Below, piece after piece: positions 19,177 through 30,000 of a DNA stretch of 64,000 nt; position 1 is the stretch's first letter, and every line of letters begins with the position of its first letter. The DNA comes from Bacteroidales bacterium. GTDB taxonomy: Bacteria; Bacteroidota; Bacteroidia; Bacteroidales; GCA-2748055. The position numbers and the translations under genes are program-made. The DNA lies in assembly GCA_030589895.1 (NCBI GenBank), contig JAUUZQ010000003.1:1-64000 (forward strand), written 5' to 3'. A model generated the notes under the pieces. That model was not told the origin of the DNA. It did no database searches and saw only the letters and a program-made list of their open reading frames with translations.

Positions 19177-20094
19177 ATGAAAAATTTTCTGCAAAATCTT
19201 AATCCGACTGTAAAAGGCATCACCCTGGCTTTCCTGGCTACCCTGGGAATGGCAAATGTGTATGTTTTTTCCAAGGCGGCCCTGCTTGAAGTCAATTTCT
19301 TTCAATTTCAATTCTACTGGTTTGGATTTGCCCTCTTATGGAACTTGCTGTTTATGATCATTACCGGGATGATTCGTAAAATCCCGCTTCTGAGCAAAAA
19401 ATCAAACCGGATGCTCGTAATCATAGGATTTCTCGAACTGGGATCTGCCTTAACCCTGTTTCTTGCTATCCTACAAGCAGAAAACCCGACCATTGTTTCC
19501 TTTCTATCCAATGCAACTCCGATATTTGTCACCATCCTCGGAATCCGCTTTTTAGGAGAGAGATTTAATAAGGTGGAGGCCATTGGTATTATACTGACTA
19601 TTGGTGGAGTAATACTGATAACATACACGAGAAATCTAACACTTGCACAATTTTTTGGCGACGGTTCTGGCTGGATTCTTGTCTCCTCACTTTTTATGTC
19701 TGTAAGTACCATCATTTCAAAAAGCAATATCAAAGATATTCATCCCGGAATACTTACACTGAACAGAGTGGTTTTTCTCTTTACTTTTGGAATAATTGCT
19801 ATGCTTGTACGACAGGAAAGCTTCAGCATACCGGGAACTGCAGTTATGAATATTTCCATAGGCTCATTTCTTGGTCCATTCCTGACAGGCCTGGCACAAT
19901 TCTCTGCCCTTAAATATATTGAAGCATCCAGAACAATGATTATCCAGGCAACGCGTGGACTTTTTGTGATGATAGGTTCAATGATCTATCTATCAATTTT
20001 GCCAAGCTCTCTACAGATTGCAGGAGGGGTGATTACTATAGTGGGAGTTATAATAATGACCTGGGGAAAGATGAGGAATATAGGTAAAAAGTAA
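19177..20094 (+). CDS. DMT family (EamA) transporter
   Basis: About ten TM segments, two EamA halves (NVYVFSKAALLE...FLGERFNKVEAIGIILTIGGVILI). Confidence 0.88.
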   Translation: MKNFLQNLNPTVKGITLAFLATLGMANVYVFSKAALLEVNFFQFQFYWFGFALLWNLLFMIITGMIRKIPLLSKKSNRMLVIIGFLELGSALTLFLAILQAENPTIVSFLSNATPIFVTILGIRFLGERFNKVEAIGIILTIGGVILITYTRNLTLAQFFGDGSGWILVSSLFMSVSTIISKSNIKDIHPGILTLNRVVFLFTFGIIAMLVRQESFSIPGTAVMNISIGSFLGPFLTGLAQFSALKYIEASRTMIIQATRGLFVMIGSMIYLSILPSSLQIAGGVITIVGVIIMTWGKMRNIGKK

Positions 20095-20122
20095 AAAGCG
20101 GGATACTTTTCAGTACCCCGCT
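20092..20122 (-). terminator. Intrinsic terminator for hsp20
   Basis: Minus strand reads AGCGGGGTACTGAAAAGTATCCCGCTTTTTACTTTTT: GC stem plus T-rich tail. Confidence 0.65.
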
Positions 20123-20165
20123 CCTACAACTAAACTAACTAAACCTAAACCACCATGAAAATTTC

Positions 20166-20606
20166 TTAAGCAATCTCGATTGTCTTGGGACCTTTCTTAA
20201 TCTCCGCTTCCTTTTTTGGAAGGTGGACAGTTATAATCCCCTCTGCATGTGAAGCTGAAATCTCATCCTGCTCAACTGAATCGGGAAGCTGAAAACTTCT
20301 TTTGAATGAGTTATAGCTAAACTCACGTTGCATAAACTTATTCTCAGATTCATCTTTCTCAACACTTTTCTCAGATGAAATGGTCAATATATCATCCACC
20401 AGGTCAATCTTAAAATCTTTCTTTGTAAGTCCCGGAGCAGCAACTTCCAGACGAAACTCGCTATTGTCTTCAACTACATTTACTGCAGGTGTGCTGATGC
20501 TCTTTGTTCCGAAAAAACCAGCCAAGGATTGATCATTGAAAATATCATCTAAATAAGCTGGCACATAATTTCTATTCATTCTTGCTATCATTTTATTGTC
20601 CTCCAA
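20166..20606 (-). CDS. Small heat shock protein Hsp20 family
   Basis: ACD features: VAAPGLTKKDFKIDLVDDILTISSEK...REFSYNSFKRSFQLPDSVEQDEISASHAEGIITVHLPK. ATG at 20591 also possible. Confidence 0.93.
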   Translation of the reverse strand: MEDNKMIARMNRNYVPAYLDDIFNDQSLAGFFGTKSISTPAVNVVEDNSEFRLEVAAPGLTKKDFKIDLVDDILTISSEKSVEKDESENKFMQREFSYNSFKRSFQLPDSVEQDEISASHAEGIITVHLPKKEAEIKKGPKTIEIA

Positions 20607-20750
20607 TTATTTTTGTTTGAATTATTAATCACTGTCTACTACAGATCAATTCCTGTGCCAGTAGAATAATGCTGACATATTGACAGTTTAGAATAATTTT
20701 GAATGTCATTTTGTCATGTTGGAGAAGATTTTGCGACAAAATGGGGGGAT

Positions 20751-21893
20751 TCACTTCTTTTTCAGCCTCTCCACCTCTTCCTTCAGCTGTGCCTCCCTCT
20801 TTGCAGATTGCTCCTGAATAGATCGTAGTTCTTCCAAACCTTTTCGCATCTCCTCTTCCCGGGAGAAAAGTTCTTCTGATTGCTGACGTGATTGTTGCAG
20901 TAATTTGGAAGTTCTGATATTCACCTTTACTTTTGTCACTGATGCAGCGATGCTGTTGCTAAGCGATTTAATAAAATTAATTTTATATTCCGGAACTTCA
21001 TTAAATGAAGCCAATTCGATTACGCCCAGCACTTGCTCGTCTAAGAGCACTGGCACAAGAACGAGTGTTGCAGGATAGTCTTCTCCAAGACCCGACCTGA
21101 TACGAATATAGTCTTTGGGCAGATCTGTTATGATAATACTGTCTCTCTCCACTGCACATCTTCCAACCAATCCTTCTCCAAATTTAAACCGTTTCTCTAT
21201 CTGTTTTTCACGATCAAATGCATAAGATCCGGTAAGTTCCAGTTCAGGCTCATCATCATCATCATCCTTTACCAGAAAAAAACCACCCACTTCCATGTCA
21301 ACATAACTCACAAGTTCTCTGATAAATTCATTTGACATTATTGAAATATCATCCTCCGTATTTCTGAGAAGCTCCCCAATAGTTGCGAGGCCCTGCGCAG
21401 CCCAGTTCTGTTGCTCATCTTCCGACCTTCTTTTATCTGCCTCAATCCTGGTAGTATTCAGACGTTCCATAAGCTGCAACATTGACTTTCCAATCTGATC
21501 ATCATCTCCCCTGATAACAAAACTATCATTGATCTCTCCCTTTGAGATATCCGCTGCAACCAAAATTAGCTCATTCAGGTATTTTAAATGTTCCTTCAGT
21601 GACTCCTCTATCTCACCCAGCTCATTGTTCCGGCTTTTAGATTTAATCTCTGGTATCTCACCTTTATCCAAATTTGATAATACCGATGATAGTTTACTTA
21701 TTGGAATGAAAATTTTATAGAAAAACAAAAAAGCTGCAATAAGCAGAAGTATAACTGCAATAAATGTCAAAGTAGTAACTAATCCACTATTACCTGCTCC
21801 GGAGAATAGAATCCAACCCAATAATACCGTGATGGTCAAAACAAAAAAAGAGGCCGGTATAAGTATAGAAGTTCTCTTCATAGTCTGGTACAA
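20751..21893 (-). CDS. GAF domain sensor protein with N-terminal TMs, HAMP-like region and C-terminal coiled coil
   Basis: Two N-terminal TMs, GEGLVGRCAVERDSIIITDLPKDYIRIRSGLGE...LVPVLLDEQVLGVIELASF. Confidence 0.8.
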   Translation of the reverse strand: MYQTMKRTSILIPASFFVLTITVLLGWILFSGAGNSGLVTTLTFIAVILLLIAAFLFFYKIFIPISKLSSVLSNLDKGEIPEIKSKSRNNELGEIEESLKEHLKYLNELILVAADISKGEINDSFVIRGDDDQIGKSMLQLMERLNTTRIEADKRRSEDEQQNWAAQGLATIGELLRNTEDDISIMSNEFIRELVSYVDMEVGGFFLVKDDDDDEPELELTGSYAFDREKQIEKRFKFGEGLVGRCAVERDSIIITDLPKDYIRIRSGLGEDYPATLVLVPVLLDEQVLGVIELASFNEVPEYKINFIKSLSNSIAASVTKVKVNIRTSKLLQQSRQQSEELFSREEEMRKGLEELRSIQEQSAKREAQLKEEVERLKKK

Positions 21894-21917
21894 TGGATAA
21901 ATTTAACTATTTTTTGA

Positions 21918-23090
21918 TTAACTGCTTTTTACTGCCTGCGACAATCGCATTAAACCCTCTTGTAATACCTCTCTGGGTGTTGCAATATTAATACGCTGAT
22001 AAATCTCACCTCCCGGACCAAATTTCGAACCTGCGAGCAGTCCAAGTTTAGCTTTATGTATGATAAACTTATTTAATGCTTCGTCATCCATTCCCAGTTT
22101 TTCAAATCCTAACCAGGTGAGATAAGTTGCCTGTAATGGTGAAACAGTTATCTCCGGAATATTATCTCTGATAAACTCAGCCATAAAAGTGAAGTTTCCT
22201 TCAAGATATTTAAGCAGTTCTTCCAACCACGCATCTCCCTTGGAATAGGCTGACTCCATTGCCACCATTCCAAATAAATTTCCACTTCCCACGTGTATGT
22301 CGTCCATGATTTTATCATAAACAGCTTTCATTTTCGGGTTCTCGATAATCACCGCAGAAGAATGCATCCCGGCCAGGTTAAATGTTTTACTGGGAGCTAT
22401 ACATGTAATACATAGATTTGAAATATCTTCTCCAATACTGGCGAGTGGAATATGCTTATTTCCGAAGAGAAGGAGATCCGAATGTATTTCATCAGAAACA
22501 ATCTTCACATTATACTGAACACATAAAGCTGCCAGGCGCTTCAATTCGCTCTCGCTCCAGGCTCTTCCAACAGGATTATGTGGATGACAAAAAAGCATAA
22601 ACTTCACACCATCCTTGAAACTACTCTCCAGATCTTCAAAATCCATGGTATATTCACCATCCTTTTCAATAAGTTCATTGTAGACCAATTTCCGATTATG
22701 GTTCTCTATTGCTGTAAAAAATGGGAAATAGACAGGTGGCTGAACCAATATCTTGTCTCCGGGTTCAGTATATCCGAGTACACAAAGATTTAATGCAGGT
22801 ACAATTCCGGGACTAAAACTTATTGTCTTTGTCCTGACAGTCCATGCGTGTCGCCTCTCAAGCCATCCTGCAATGATCTCATAAAAACGAGATGGTCTCC
22901 AGGTATATCCATAAATGGGATGCTCCAAACGTTTTGCCAAAGCTTCCCTGATAAAATCCGGCACTTCAAAATCCATGTCTGCAACCCACATCGGAATAAG
23001 ATCTTCTCTTCCATACAATGGCTTCAGCAGGTCATATTTTACCGAATCAGTCCCTCTTCTCTCTATTATTTTATCAAAATTATATTTCAT
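21918..23090 (-). CDS. PatB/MalY family C-S lyase (cystathionine beta-lyase-like aminotransferase)
   Basis: MWVADMDFEVPDFI...HNPVGRAW...SDEIHSDLL...APSKTFNLAGMHSS. Confidence 0.92.
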   Translation of the reverse strand: MKYNFDKIIERRGTDSVKYDLLKPLYGREDLIPMWVADMDFEVPDFIREALAKRLEHPIYGYTWRPSRFYEIIAGWLERRHAWTVRTKTISFSPGIVPALNLCVLGYTEPGDKILVQPPVYFPFFTAIENHNRKLVYNELIEKDGEYTMDFEDLESSFKDGVKFMLFCHPHNPVGRAWSESELKRLAALCVQYNVKIVSDEIHSDLLLFGNKHIPLASIGEDISNLCITCIAPSKTFNLAGMHSSAVIIENPKMKAVYDKIMDDIHVGSGNLFGMVAMESAYSKGDAWLEELLKYLEGNFTFMAEFIRDNIPEITVSPLQATYLTWLGFEKLGMDDEALNKFIIHKAKLGLLAGSKFGPGGEIYQRINIATPREVLQEGLMRLSQAVKSS

Positions 23091-23126
23091 TTCAATTTAT
23101 TCTTAATACGTATGACGTAATACACA

Positions 23127-23600
23127 CTACTCATAAAATGCTTCCGGATCAGGAAATTTCATCATTTCACGTGCTTTCTCCTGTGAAAGCACAAAATATT
23201 CTGCAAGAGCTTCAGCGCAAAGTACTCCTTCTGAATTATAAAGATAAACCTGAATCTTCGCTATATTTCTATTTTGCTCAATAAGTTTTGCCCTGAGTGT
23301 AATGGGTCCCTTATCTACCATTACCGGCTTCCGAAATCGTGAAGTAAGTCTGGATGTCACCCCACCGGTTTTTAGCTTAACAAAAACAACCCAGCTTGCA
23401 ATTTCATCCATCACCGTGCTCTGTATCCCTCCGTGAAGAGTATTTACATATCCCTGGTAATAATTCTCCGGATCCCAAATTGACACAATATCATCTCCAT
23501 CCTCGTAAAATTCCATCTGCAATCCATGGTGATTATTAGGACTACAGCCAAAGCAATAATAACTCGGTTCTTCTGCAAAGGGGTTATTTAGCTTTTTCAT
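23127..23600 (-). CDS. PaaI family hotdog thioesterase
   Basis: MKKLNNPF...CFGCSPNNHHGLQM...LHGGIQSTVMDEIASW. Confidence 0.85.
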   Translation of the reverse strand: MKKLNNPFAEEPSYYCFGCSPNNHHGLQMEFYEDGDDIVSIWDPENYYQGYVNTLHGGIQSTVMDEIASWVVFVKLKTGGVTSRLTSRFRKPVMVDKGPITLRAKLIEQNRNIAKIQVYLYNSEGVLCAEALAEYFVLSQEKAREMMKFPDPEAFYE

Positions 23601-23822
23601 TCTAAATGATTTATTTACCAATGTCAGGTGTTAATTGATAGCTGAGTGCTTTTTTGAAAATTTATTTGTTCCACAAATGTAAGCAAGCCTAAATGATATT
23701 ACCTGGTGAATCATTTTTGGCGCCATGTATGGCACAATACACAAAACTTATTCAGCTAACAAAGATTCAAATTTAATATTTATAAATTGCGAAGGAATAG
23801 AAAACCTACCCTTTCCTCAATT

Positions 23823-24596
23823 ATGGTACGTCCAAAAAAACATCTGGGGCAACATTTCCTGACTGATCCGGCAATTGCCGAAAGGATTGTAAGCTCTATG
23901 AGTAAAAGAGAGGACAGGGTTGTGGTGGAGATCGGTCCCGGAAAAGGTATTCTGACGAATTTCCTGCTTCAAGAGAATATCAGGCGATTTGTCCCCATAG
24001 AGATAGACCATGAATCCTATGAATACCTTATTAGAGAATGGCCCAGCTTAGAGAAAGAGATGCTACTTCAGGATTTCTTAAAACTTGATCTGTCCTCGCT
24101 CAATGAAAAAAATATCCAGATAATAGGCAATTTTCCATATAATATTTCCAGTCAGATATTTTTTAAGGTATTGAATAACAAGGAGATGGTTAGTGAAGTG
24201 GTATGTATGATCCAGAAGGAGGTAGCAGAAAGACTGGTCTCTCCACCCGGTTCTAAACAATATGGGATACTCTCTGTTTTTCTACAGGCATTTTATACAC
24301 TGGAGTATATGTTTACCGTGAAACCCGGCTCCTTTTTTCCGCCTCCAAAGGTAAAATCAGGAGTAATAAGGTTGATTCGCAATGAAACTACAAGCTTAAA
24401 CTGCGATGAAAAACTCTTTTTTACGCTTGTAAAAACTTCTTTCAATCAGAGAAGAAAGACGATTCGCAACTCCTTAAAGACATTTTTGTTAAATTTGCAG
24501 ATCGAATCTGAATTATTGTCTCTTAGACCGGAGCAGCTAAGTGTGTCTGAATTTGTTGAACTTACAAATCTGGTTGACAATAATAGAATTAAATAA
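23823..24596 (+). CDS. rsmA: 16S rRNA (adenine1518-N6/1519-N6)-dimethyltransferase
   Basis: MVRPKKHLGQHFLTD...VVEIGPGKGILT...GNFPYNISSQIFFK. Confidence 0.96.
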   Translation: MVRPKKHLGQHFLTDPAIAERIVSSMSKREDRVVVEIGPGKGILTNFLLQENIRRFVPIEIDHESYEYLIREWPSLEKEMLLQDFLKLDLSSLNEKNIQIIGNFPYNISSQIFFKVLNNKEMVSEVVCMIQKEVAERLVSPPGSKQYGILSVFLQAFYTLEYMFTVKPGSFFPPPKVKSGVIRLIRNETTSLNCDEKLFFTLVKTSFNQRRKTIRNSLKTFLLNLQIESELLSLRPEQLSVSEFVELTNLVDNNRIK

Positions 24597-24644
24597 ATCT
24601 GAGTGTAAATCAAACCTGATCAGTCGGGTAAAACCTGCTCTGTT

Positions 24645-26012
24645 ATGAAGAGAGAAATAACCAGGGAATATATAAGTGAATTAAGAAGCCTTATAGAAGC
24701 CAAAGATGACGCAGCGACACTCATGATGATGGAGGATCTTCATCCTGCTGATATTGCTGAAATCTATATTGAATTGAGCATGAACGAGGCGAAATACCTC
24801 TTTATGTTGCTGGATCCTGAAACCGCTTCAGACGCATTGGTTGAACTTGAAGAGGATGACAGGGAGAAGTTTCTAAAGGCATTGCCTCCTGAAACTATCG
24901 CAAATCAGTTTATATACCACATGGATTCCGATGATGCAGCGGATGTCATTGGAGATATGTCGGAAGAAGTTCAGCAGGAAGTATTGCAGCATATCGATGA
25001 TGTGGAACAGGCTGGAGATATTGTGGATCTGCTTGCCTATGATGAAGACACGGCCGGCGGACTCATGGCAAAAGAGCTGATCAAGGTTTATGAAAACTGG
25101 AGCTTGACCACCTGTTTAAGAGAAATGAGAAGACAAGCTGAAGATGTAGATGAGCTATATTATATCTATGTGGTTGATGATGACAATATCCTAAAAGGAA
25201 TGCTATCGTTAAAAGCCCTGCTTCTTGCAGATAGTAAGTCACTAATTAAGGATGTGTATAAGACAGGGGCTAAATCTGTCAATACAGAAACTCCCTCTGA
25301 GGAAGTGGCTCAGATTATGGAGAAATACGACCTTGTTGTACTGCCGGTAATTGATAGCATTGGCAGACTAATGGGGCGAATCACCATTGATGATATTGTT
25401 GATGTCATACGTGATGAGGCAGAAAAAGATTATCAGATGGCCTCCGGTATTGCAGGAGACGTTGAGACCACAGATTCCCCGATTCGATTATCCAGAGCAC
25501 GACTACCATGGCTTATTATTGGATTACTGGGTGGGATATTTGTAGCTGCAGTAATTGGAAATTTTGAGGAGGATTTGAAGATCAATCCTGAAATGGCATT
25601 TTTCATACCTCTCATTGCTGCCATGGCCGGGAACGTTGGAATACAGTCATCGGCGATAATAGTTCAGGGTTTGGCTAATAATAGTCTTGGGCTGGAAAGC
25701 ACTTTTAAGAAATTAGTAAAGGAATTTGTTGGAGCGGTTTTCAATGGATTGATACTCTCCTCTTTGTTATTTGGATACAATATTCTCTTTAGCGGAAGTC
25801 TTGCTTTAACATATACTGTAAGCATCTCTCTTTTTGTGGTTATTATATTCGCGGCACTGTTTGGGACAATGATACCGCTAATGCTCAATAGGTTAAAGCT
25901 TGATCCGGCCCTTGCAACAGGCCCTTTCATAACTACAACCAATGATATAATGGGACTGTTTATCTATTTCCTGACAGGAAGAATACTGTATGAGATAATC
26001 CAGGTTGTCTGA
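24645..26012 (+). CDS. mgtE: Magnesium transporter MgtE
   Basis: N domain LHPADIAEI, CBS pair, C-terminal TMs (IPLIAAMAGNVGIQSSAIIVQGLA). Confidence 0.95.
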   Translation: MKREITREYISELRSLIEAKDDAATLMMMEDLHPADIAEIYIELSMNEAKYLFMLLDPETASDALVELEEDDREKFLKALPPETIANQFIYHMDSDDAADVIGDMSEEVQQEVLQHIDDVEQAGDIVDLLAYDEDTAGGLMAKELIKVYENWSLTTCLREMRRQAEDVDELYYIYVVDDDNILKGMLSLKALLLADSKSLIKDVYKTGAKSVNTETPSEEVAQIMEKYDLVVLPVIDSIGRLMGRITIDDIVDVIRDEAEKDYQMASGIAGDVETTDSPIRLSRARLPWLIIGLLGGIFVAAVIGNFEEDLKINPEMAFFIPLIAAMAGNVGIQSSAIIVQGLANNSLGLESTFKKLVKEFVGAVFNGLILSSLLFGYNILFSGSLALTYTVSISLFVVIIFAALFGTMIPLMLNRLKLDPALATGPFITTTNDIMGLFIYFLTGRILYEIIQVV

Positions 26013-26013
26013 T

Positions 26014-27270
26014 TTAGAAAGTAGAATTGATTGCTATAACCGGATCCATTCTTGCCGCTTTCCAGGCTGGTGCAATTCCACTTACAAGTCCGATAATCGT
26101 TGAAATGGAAACTCCAAGGATGATATTAGAAGTAGTGAGGTACATCCTGAAATCACCTGTTAAATTTATCAACAAGGTTCCTGTACCAACAATCAATAAT
26201 CCAATTATCCCCCCTGCCAGTGAAAGGAGAACAGATTCGAATAGGAATTCCATCATAATAAAGTAATTCTTTGCACCAATAGCCTTCTGAATTCCAATGA
26301 TATGTGTTCTTTCTTTAACAGACACAAACATGATATTGGCAATACCAAATCCTCCAACAAGAATTGAAAACATCCCGATAAACCATCCGGCTATATTGAT
26401 CACTTTAAAAACCTGATCAAGCTGATTATTTATCAAACTGGTCTGATTTAATGCAAAACTATCATTGTCTTTAGGGTTAATTCTGCGAAACGATCGCATA
26501 AGGAGTCTTACTTCCTCAGTCAGATCCTCTACATTTACCCTTGGTTTTGCCTTTACCCAAATCTGCGGATTCGCCCTGTCACTACGTAAATCAACAAAAC
26601 TCTTCATAAAATTGACAGGGATGAGGATTAATTCATCCAGATTATTAACACTCATCATCCCCTTTCCCTCTTTTGCAATAACGCCGATTATGGATACTTT
26701 GAATCCTGATACTATCACTTCCTTCCCAACAGGATCTACGCCCTCAAATATTTCCTCAGCAAGATCGTATCCCAAAACTGCAATATTACGCCCCCCTTCA
26801 ACTTCAAATGGAGAGAAATATCTCCCTCGTTCAATCTCAAATGACCTGATATTCTGAAAGCCGCCCGATGCTCCAAGCAGAGTAGTATTTTCAGATCTAT
26901 TATTTTTATATTTTACTGTTCTTTGAGTAGATGAGACAAAACAAGCCTCTTCTGCAAGTTGTGAATTCTTCTTCAGAAATTCATTTTCCTTCATAGAGAC
27001 AAGTGGTCTGTTCATATATTTCCACCATGCATACTCCTGTCCATCCTCAGGTGTCCATGGCCATTTTTCAATATACACCACATTATCTCCTAATGAAGAA
27101 ACACTCTCCCTGATATTCATCTCCAGAGAATCTACAATAGTCAAAACAGCAATTATAGCAAAGATTCCAATAGTAATTCCCAATAGCGACAAACCAGACC
27201 GCAACCTGTTCCCTGCAAATGTCTGTAAAGACATTTTCAAACTTTCCCAGATAAATCTTAAAATAATCAT
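26014..27270 (-). CDS. ABC transporter permease (MacB/FtsX-like)
   Basis: LRSGLSLLGITIGIFAIIAVLTI...VLGYDLAEEIFEGVDPVGKEV...three C-terminal TMs. Confidence 0.92.
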   Translation of the reverse strand: MIILRFIWESLKMSLQTFAGNRLRSGLSLLGITIGIFAIIAVLTIVDSLEMNIRESVSSLGDNVVYIEKWPWTPEDGQEYAWWKYMNRPLVSMKENEFLKKNSQLAEEACFVSSTQRTVKYKNNRSENTTLLGASGGFQNIRSFEIERGRYFSPFEVEGGRNIAVLGYDLAEEIFEGVDPVGKEVIVSGFKVSIIGVIAKEGKGMMSVNNLDELILIPVNFMKSFVDLRSDRANPQIWVKAKPRVNVEDLTEEVRLLMRSFRRINPKDNDSFALNQTSLINNQLDQVFKVINIAGWFIGMFSILVGGFGIANIMFVSVKERTHIIGIQKAIGAKNYFIMMEFLFESVLLSLAGGIIGLLIVGTGTLLINLTGDFRMYLTTSNIILGVSISTIIGLVSGIAPAWKAARMDPVIAINSTF

Positions 27271-27436
27271 GTTGCCTATGTAAGAAACTCCATAAACGTT
27301 TCGTAATTTTGCGCGAACGCATTTTTACGCAAGATAAAACTTTAGCACAACTAAAAACTATTCTTGGTAAACAAGTGTGTTTTATTTACTTTCACACTCT
27401 CAATAATATAACAGTAAAAAATAGCAATTATTTTAT

Positions 27437-28960
27437 ATGAGTACGAGCAAAAAAATTAAATCGGCACTTATTTCTGTATTCTACAAAGAAAATCTTGAGG
27501 GAATAGTAAAAAAGTTAGATGAACTGGGGATTACAATCTATTCAACAGGTGGAACCAAAGAGTTTATCGAAAAACAGAATATCCCGGTTTCAACAGTAGA
27601 ATCTCTGACCAGCTATCCATCCATTCTGGGCGGTCGTGTAAAGACTTTGCATCCAAAAGTTTTTGGGGGAATACTATCCAGAAGAGATAACAATTCAGAT
27701 ATTGCCCAGCTTGCCGAATATGATATTCCTGAAATTGATCTGGTAATAGTGGATCTGTATCCATTTGAAGAGACTGTTGCCTCCGGAGCTTCGGAAGCTG
27801 ATATTATTGAAAAAATTGACATTGGAGGTATTTCCTTAATTCGCGCAGCCGCTAAAAACTTCAAAGATGTATTGGTGGTATCTTCCAGAAAACAGTATGG
27901 CGATCTACTGAATCTACTTGAGAAAAATGATGGTGAGACCTCAATGGAGGACCGGAAAATTTTCGCCGGTGAAGCATTCAACATTTCTTCACATTACGAT
28001 TCAGCTATATTCAACTTTTTTGATGGGGATAAAGGATCTGCGCTAAAAGTAAGTCTGCAGTCTGCAAGAACACTTCGCTATGGTGAGAATCCTCACCAAA
28101 AAGGCGTCTACTATGGTAATTTTGAAGAGATGTTTGAGCAGTTGCATGGAAGAGAAATATCCTATAATAATCTTCTGGACATTGATGCTGCAGTTGGCTT
28201 GATCAATGATTTTGAGGATACTACATTTGCCATCTTAAAACACAACAATGCATGTGGAATAGCCAGCAGAGATAAGCTGTCGCAGGCTTGGAAAGATGCA
28301 CTGGCAGGAGACCCGGTTTCTGCATTTGGCGGCATCCTGGTCTGCAACAAAGTCATTGATGCCGACACAGCCAGGGAGATGACAAAAATTTTCTTTGAAG
28401 TATCCATTGCACCGGGATACGATGAAGAAGCACTTGAAATTCTGAAAGAAAAAAAGAACAGGATCATTCTTATCCTGAAAGAAATGAAACTTCAGGATCT
28501 TACATTTCGGACTGTACTCAATGGAGCAATTGTTCAGGATAGAGATCTTAAGATTGAAACAGCTGGTGACCTCACCGTAGTTACAGAATTGAAACCCAGC
28601 GAAAATAATATTGCCGACCTTCTTTTTGCAAACAAACTGGTAAAGCACACCAAATCAAATGCAATCATATTGGTAAAAAATCGTCAGCTGCTTGCCTCTG
28701 GAGTTGGACAAACTTCCAGAGTAGATGCACTGAACCAAGCCATTGAAAAAGCAAAGAATTTCAATTTTGATCTGGAAGGATCTGTTATGGCATCCGATGC
28801 ATTTTTCCCTTTTCCCGATTGTGTGGAGATTGCAGATCTTTCAGGAGTAACGGCAGTAATACAACCCGGGGGGTCGATAAGAGATAAGGATTCAATTAAT
28901 TATTGTAATCAGCATAAAATGAGTATGGTTACAACCGGATTTAGACATTTTAAACATTAA
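27437..28960 (+). CDS. purH: Bifunctional AICAR formyltransferase/IMP cyclohydrolase
   Basis: KKIKSALISVFYKENL...IYSTGGTKEFIE...GGRVKTLHPKVFGGIL...LRYGENPHQKG...VIQPGGSIRD. Confidence 0.96.
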   Translation: MSTSKKIKSALISVFYKENLEGIVKKLDELGITIYSTGGTKEFIEKQNIPVSTVESLTSYPSILGGRVKTLHPKVFGGILSRRDNNSDIAQLAEYDIPEIDLVIVDLYPFEETVASGASEADIIEKIDIGGISLIRAAAKNFKDVLVVSSRKQYGDLLNLLEKNDGETSMEDRKIFAGEAFNISSHYDSAIFNFFDGDKGSALKVSLQSARTLRYGENPHQKGVYYGNFEEMFEQLHGREISYNNLLDIDAAVGLINDFEDTTFAILKHNNACGIASRDKLSQAWKDALAGDPVSAFGGILVCNKVIDADTAREMTKIFFEVSIAPGYDEEALEILKEKKNRIILILKEMKLQDLTFRTVLNGAIVQDRDLKIETAGDLTVVTELKPSENNIADLLFANKLVKHTKSNAIILVKNRQLLASGVGQTSRVDALNQAIEKAKNFNFDLEGSVMASDAFFPFPDCVEIADLSGVTAVIQPGGSIRDKDSINYCNQHKMSMVTTGFRHFKH

Positions 28961-28972
28961 TAAAGAATATAG

Positions 28973-29992
28973 ATGGGACTTTTTTCGTTTCAGCAGGAGC
29001 TGGCAATAGACTTGGGCACAGCCAACACAATTATTATTCACAATGATAAAGTGGTGGTAAATGAACCTTCAATCGTTGCCGTTGACCAGCACACAGGCAA
29101 ACTAATTGCCATTGGAGAGAAAGCGCGACAAATGCATGGGAAAACGCATGAAAACATAAAGACAATCAGACCACTCAGGGATGGAGTGATTGCTGACTTT
29201 CATGCGGCGGAAATGATGATTCGCGGGATGATAAAGATGATCAGTACAAAGAAGAGGCTTTTTACCCCTTCCCTGAAAATGGTAGTTTGTATACCATCAG
29301 GGAGTACTGAAGTGGAGATACGTGCAGTACGAGACTCTTCTGAGCATGCAGGCGGACGGGATGTCTACATGATCTATGAACCCATGGCAGCAGCCATTGG
29401 TATTGGACTCGACGTTGAAGCACCAATAGGATGTATGGTGGTTGATATCGGAGGAGGAACAACTGAAATAGCTGTTATTGCATTGGGGGGTATAGTTTGC
29501 AATCAGTCTATCCGAATAGCTGGTGATGGACTTACAACTGATATTCAAACATATATGCGTCATCAGCATAATATAAAGATCGGAGAAAGAACTGCTGAAG
29601 AGATAAAAATACAGGTTGGGTCTGCCCTTCCTGAGTTGGAAGATCCACCACAGGACTTTTATGTACGGGGACCAAATCTGATGACTGCAATGCCAATTGA
29701 GATTCCTATATCCTACCAGGAAATTGCACATTGTTTGGATAAATCCTTATCAAAAGTTGAAACAGCAATTCTATCTGTTTTGGAACAAACTCCTCCTGAA
29801 TTGTATGCTGACATAGTGGGCAAGGGAATTTACCTCGCAGGAGGTGGAGCTCTCCTCAGAGGTCTGGATAAACGATTGAGCGATAAAATAAGTATCCCCT
29901 TTCATATTGCAGAAGATCCTCTTCAGGCAGTAGCAAGAGGCACTGGTATAGCACTCAAAAATATAAATAAGTTTCCGTTCCTGATGAAATAG
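28973..29992 (+). CDS. mreB: Rod shape-determining protein MreB
   Basis: LAIDLGTANTIIIH...MVVDIGGGTTEIAVIALGGIV...LAGGGALLRGLD. Confidence 0.97.
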   Translation: MGLFSFQQELAIDLGTANTIIIHNDKVVVNEPSIVAVDQHTGKLIAIGEKARQMHGKTHENIKTIRPLRDGVIADFHAAEMMIRGMIKMISTKKRLFTPSLKMVVCIPSGSTEVEIRAVRDSSEHAGGRDVYMIYEPMAAAIGIGLDVEAPIGCMVVDIGGGTTEIAVIALGGIVCNQSIRIAGDGLTTDIQTYMRHQHNIKIGERTAEEIKIQVGSALPELEDPPQDFYVRGPNLMTAMPIEIPISYQEIAHCLDKSLSKVETAILSVLEQTPPELYADIVGKGIYLAGGGALLRGLDKRLSDKISIPFHIAEDPLQAVARGTGIALKNINKFPFLMK

Positions 29993-30000
29993 AGTAAGCC

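Noticed and set aside
20154-20169. Mini-ORF atgaaaatttcttaa beside hsp20
   Set aside because: Four codons only and overlaps the hsp20 3' region; no evidence it is translated.
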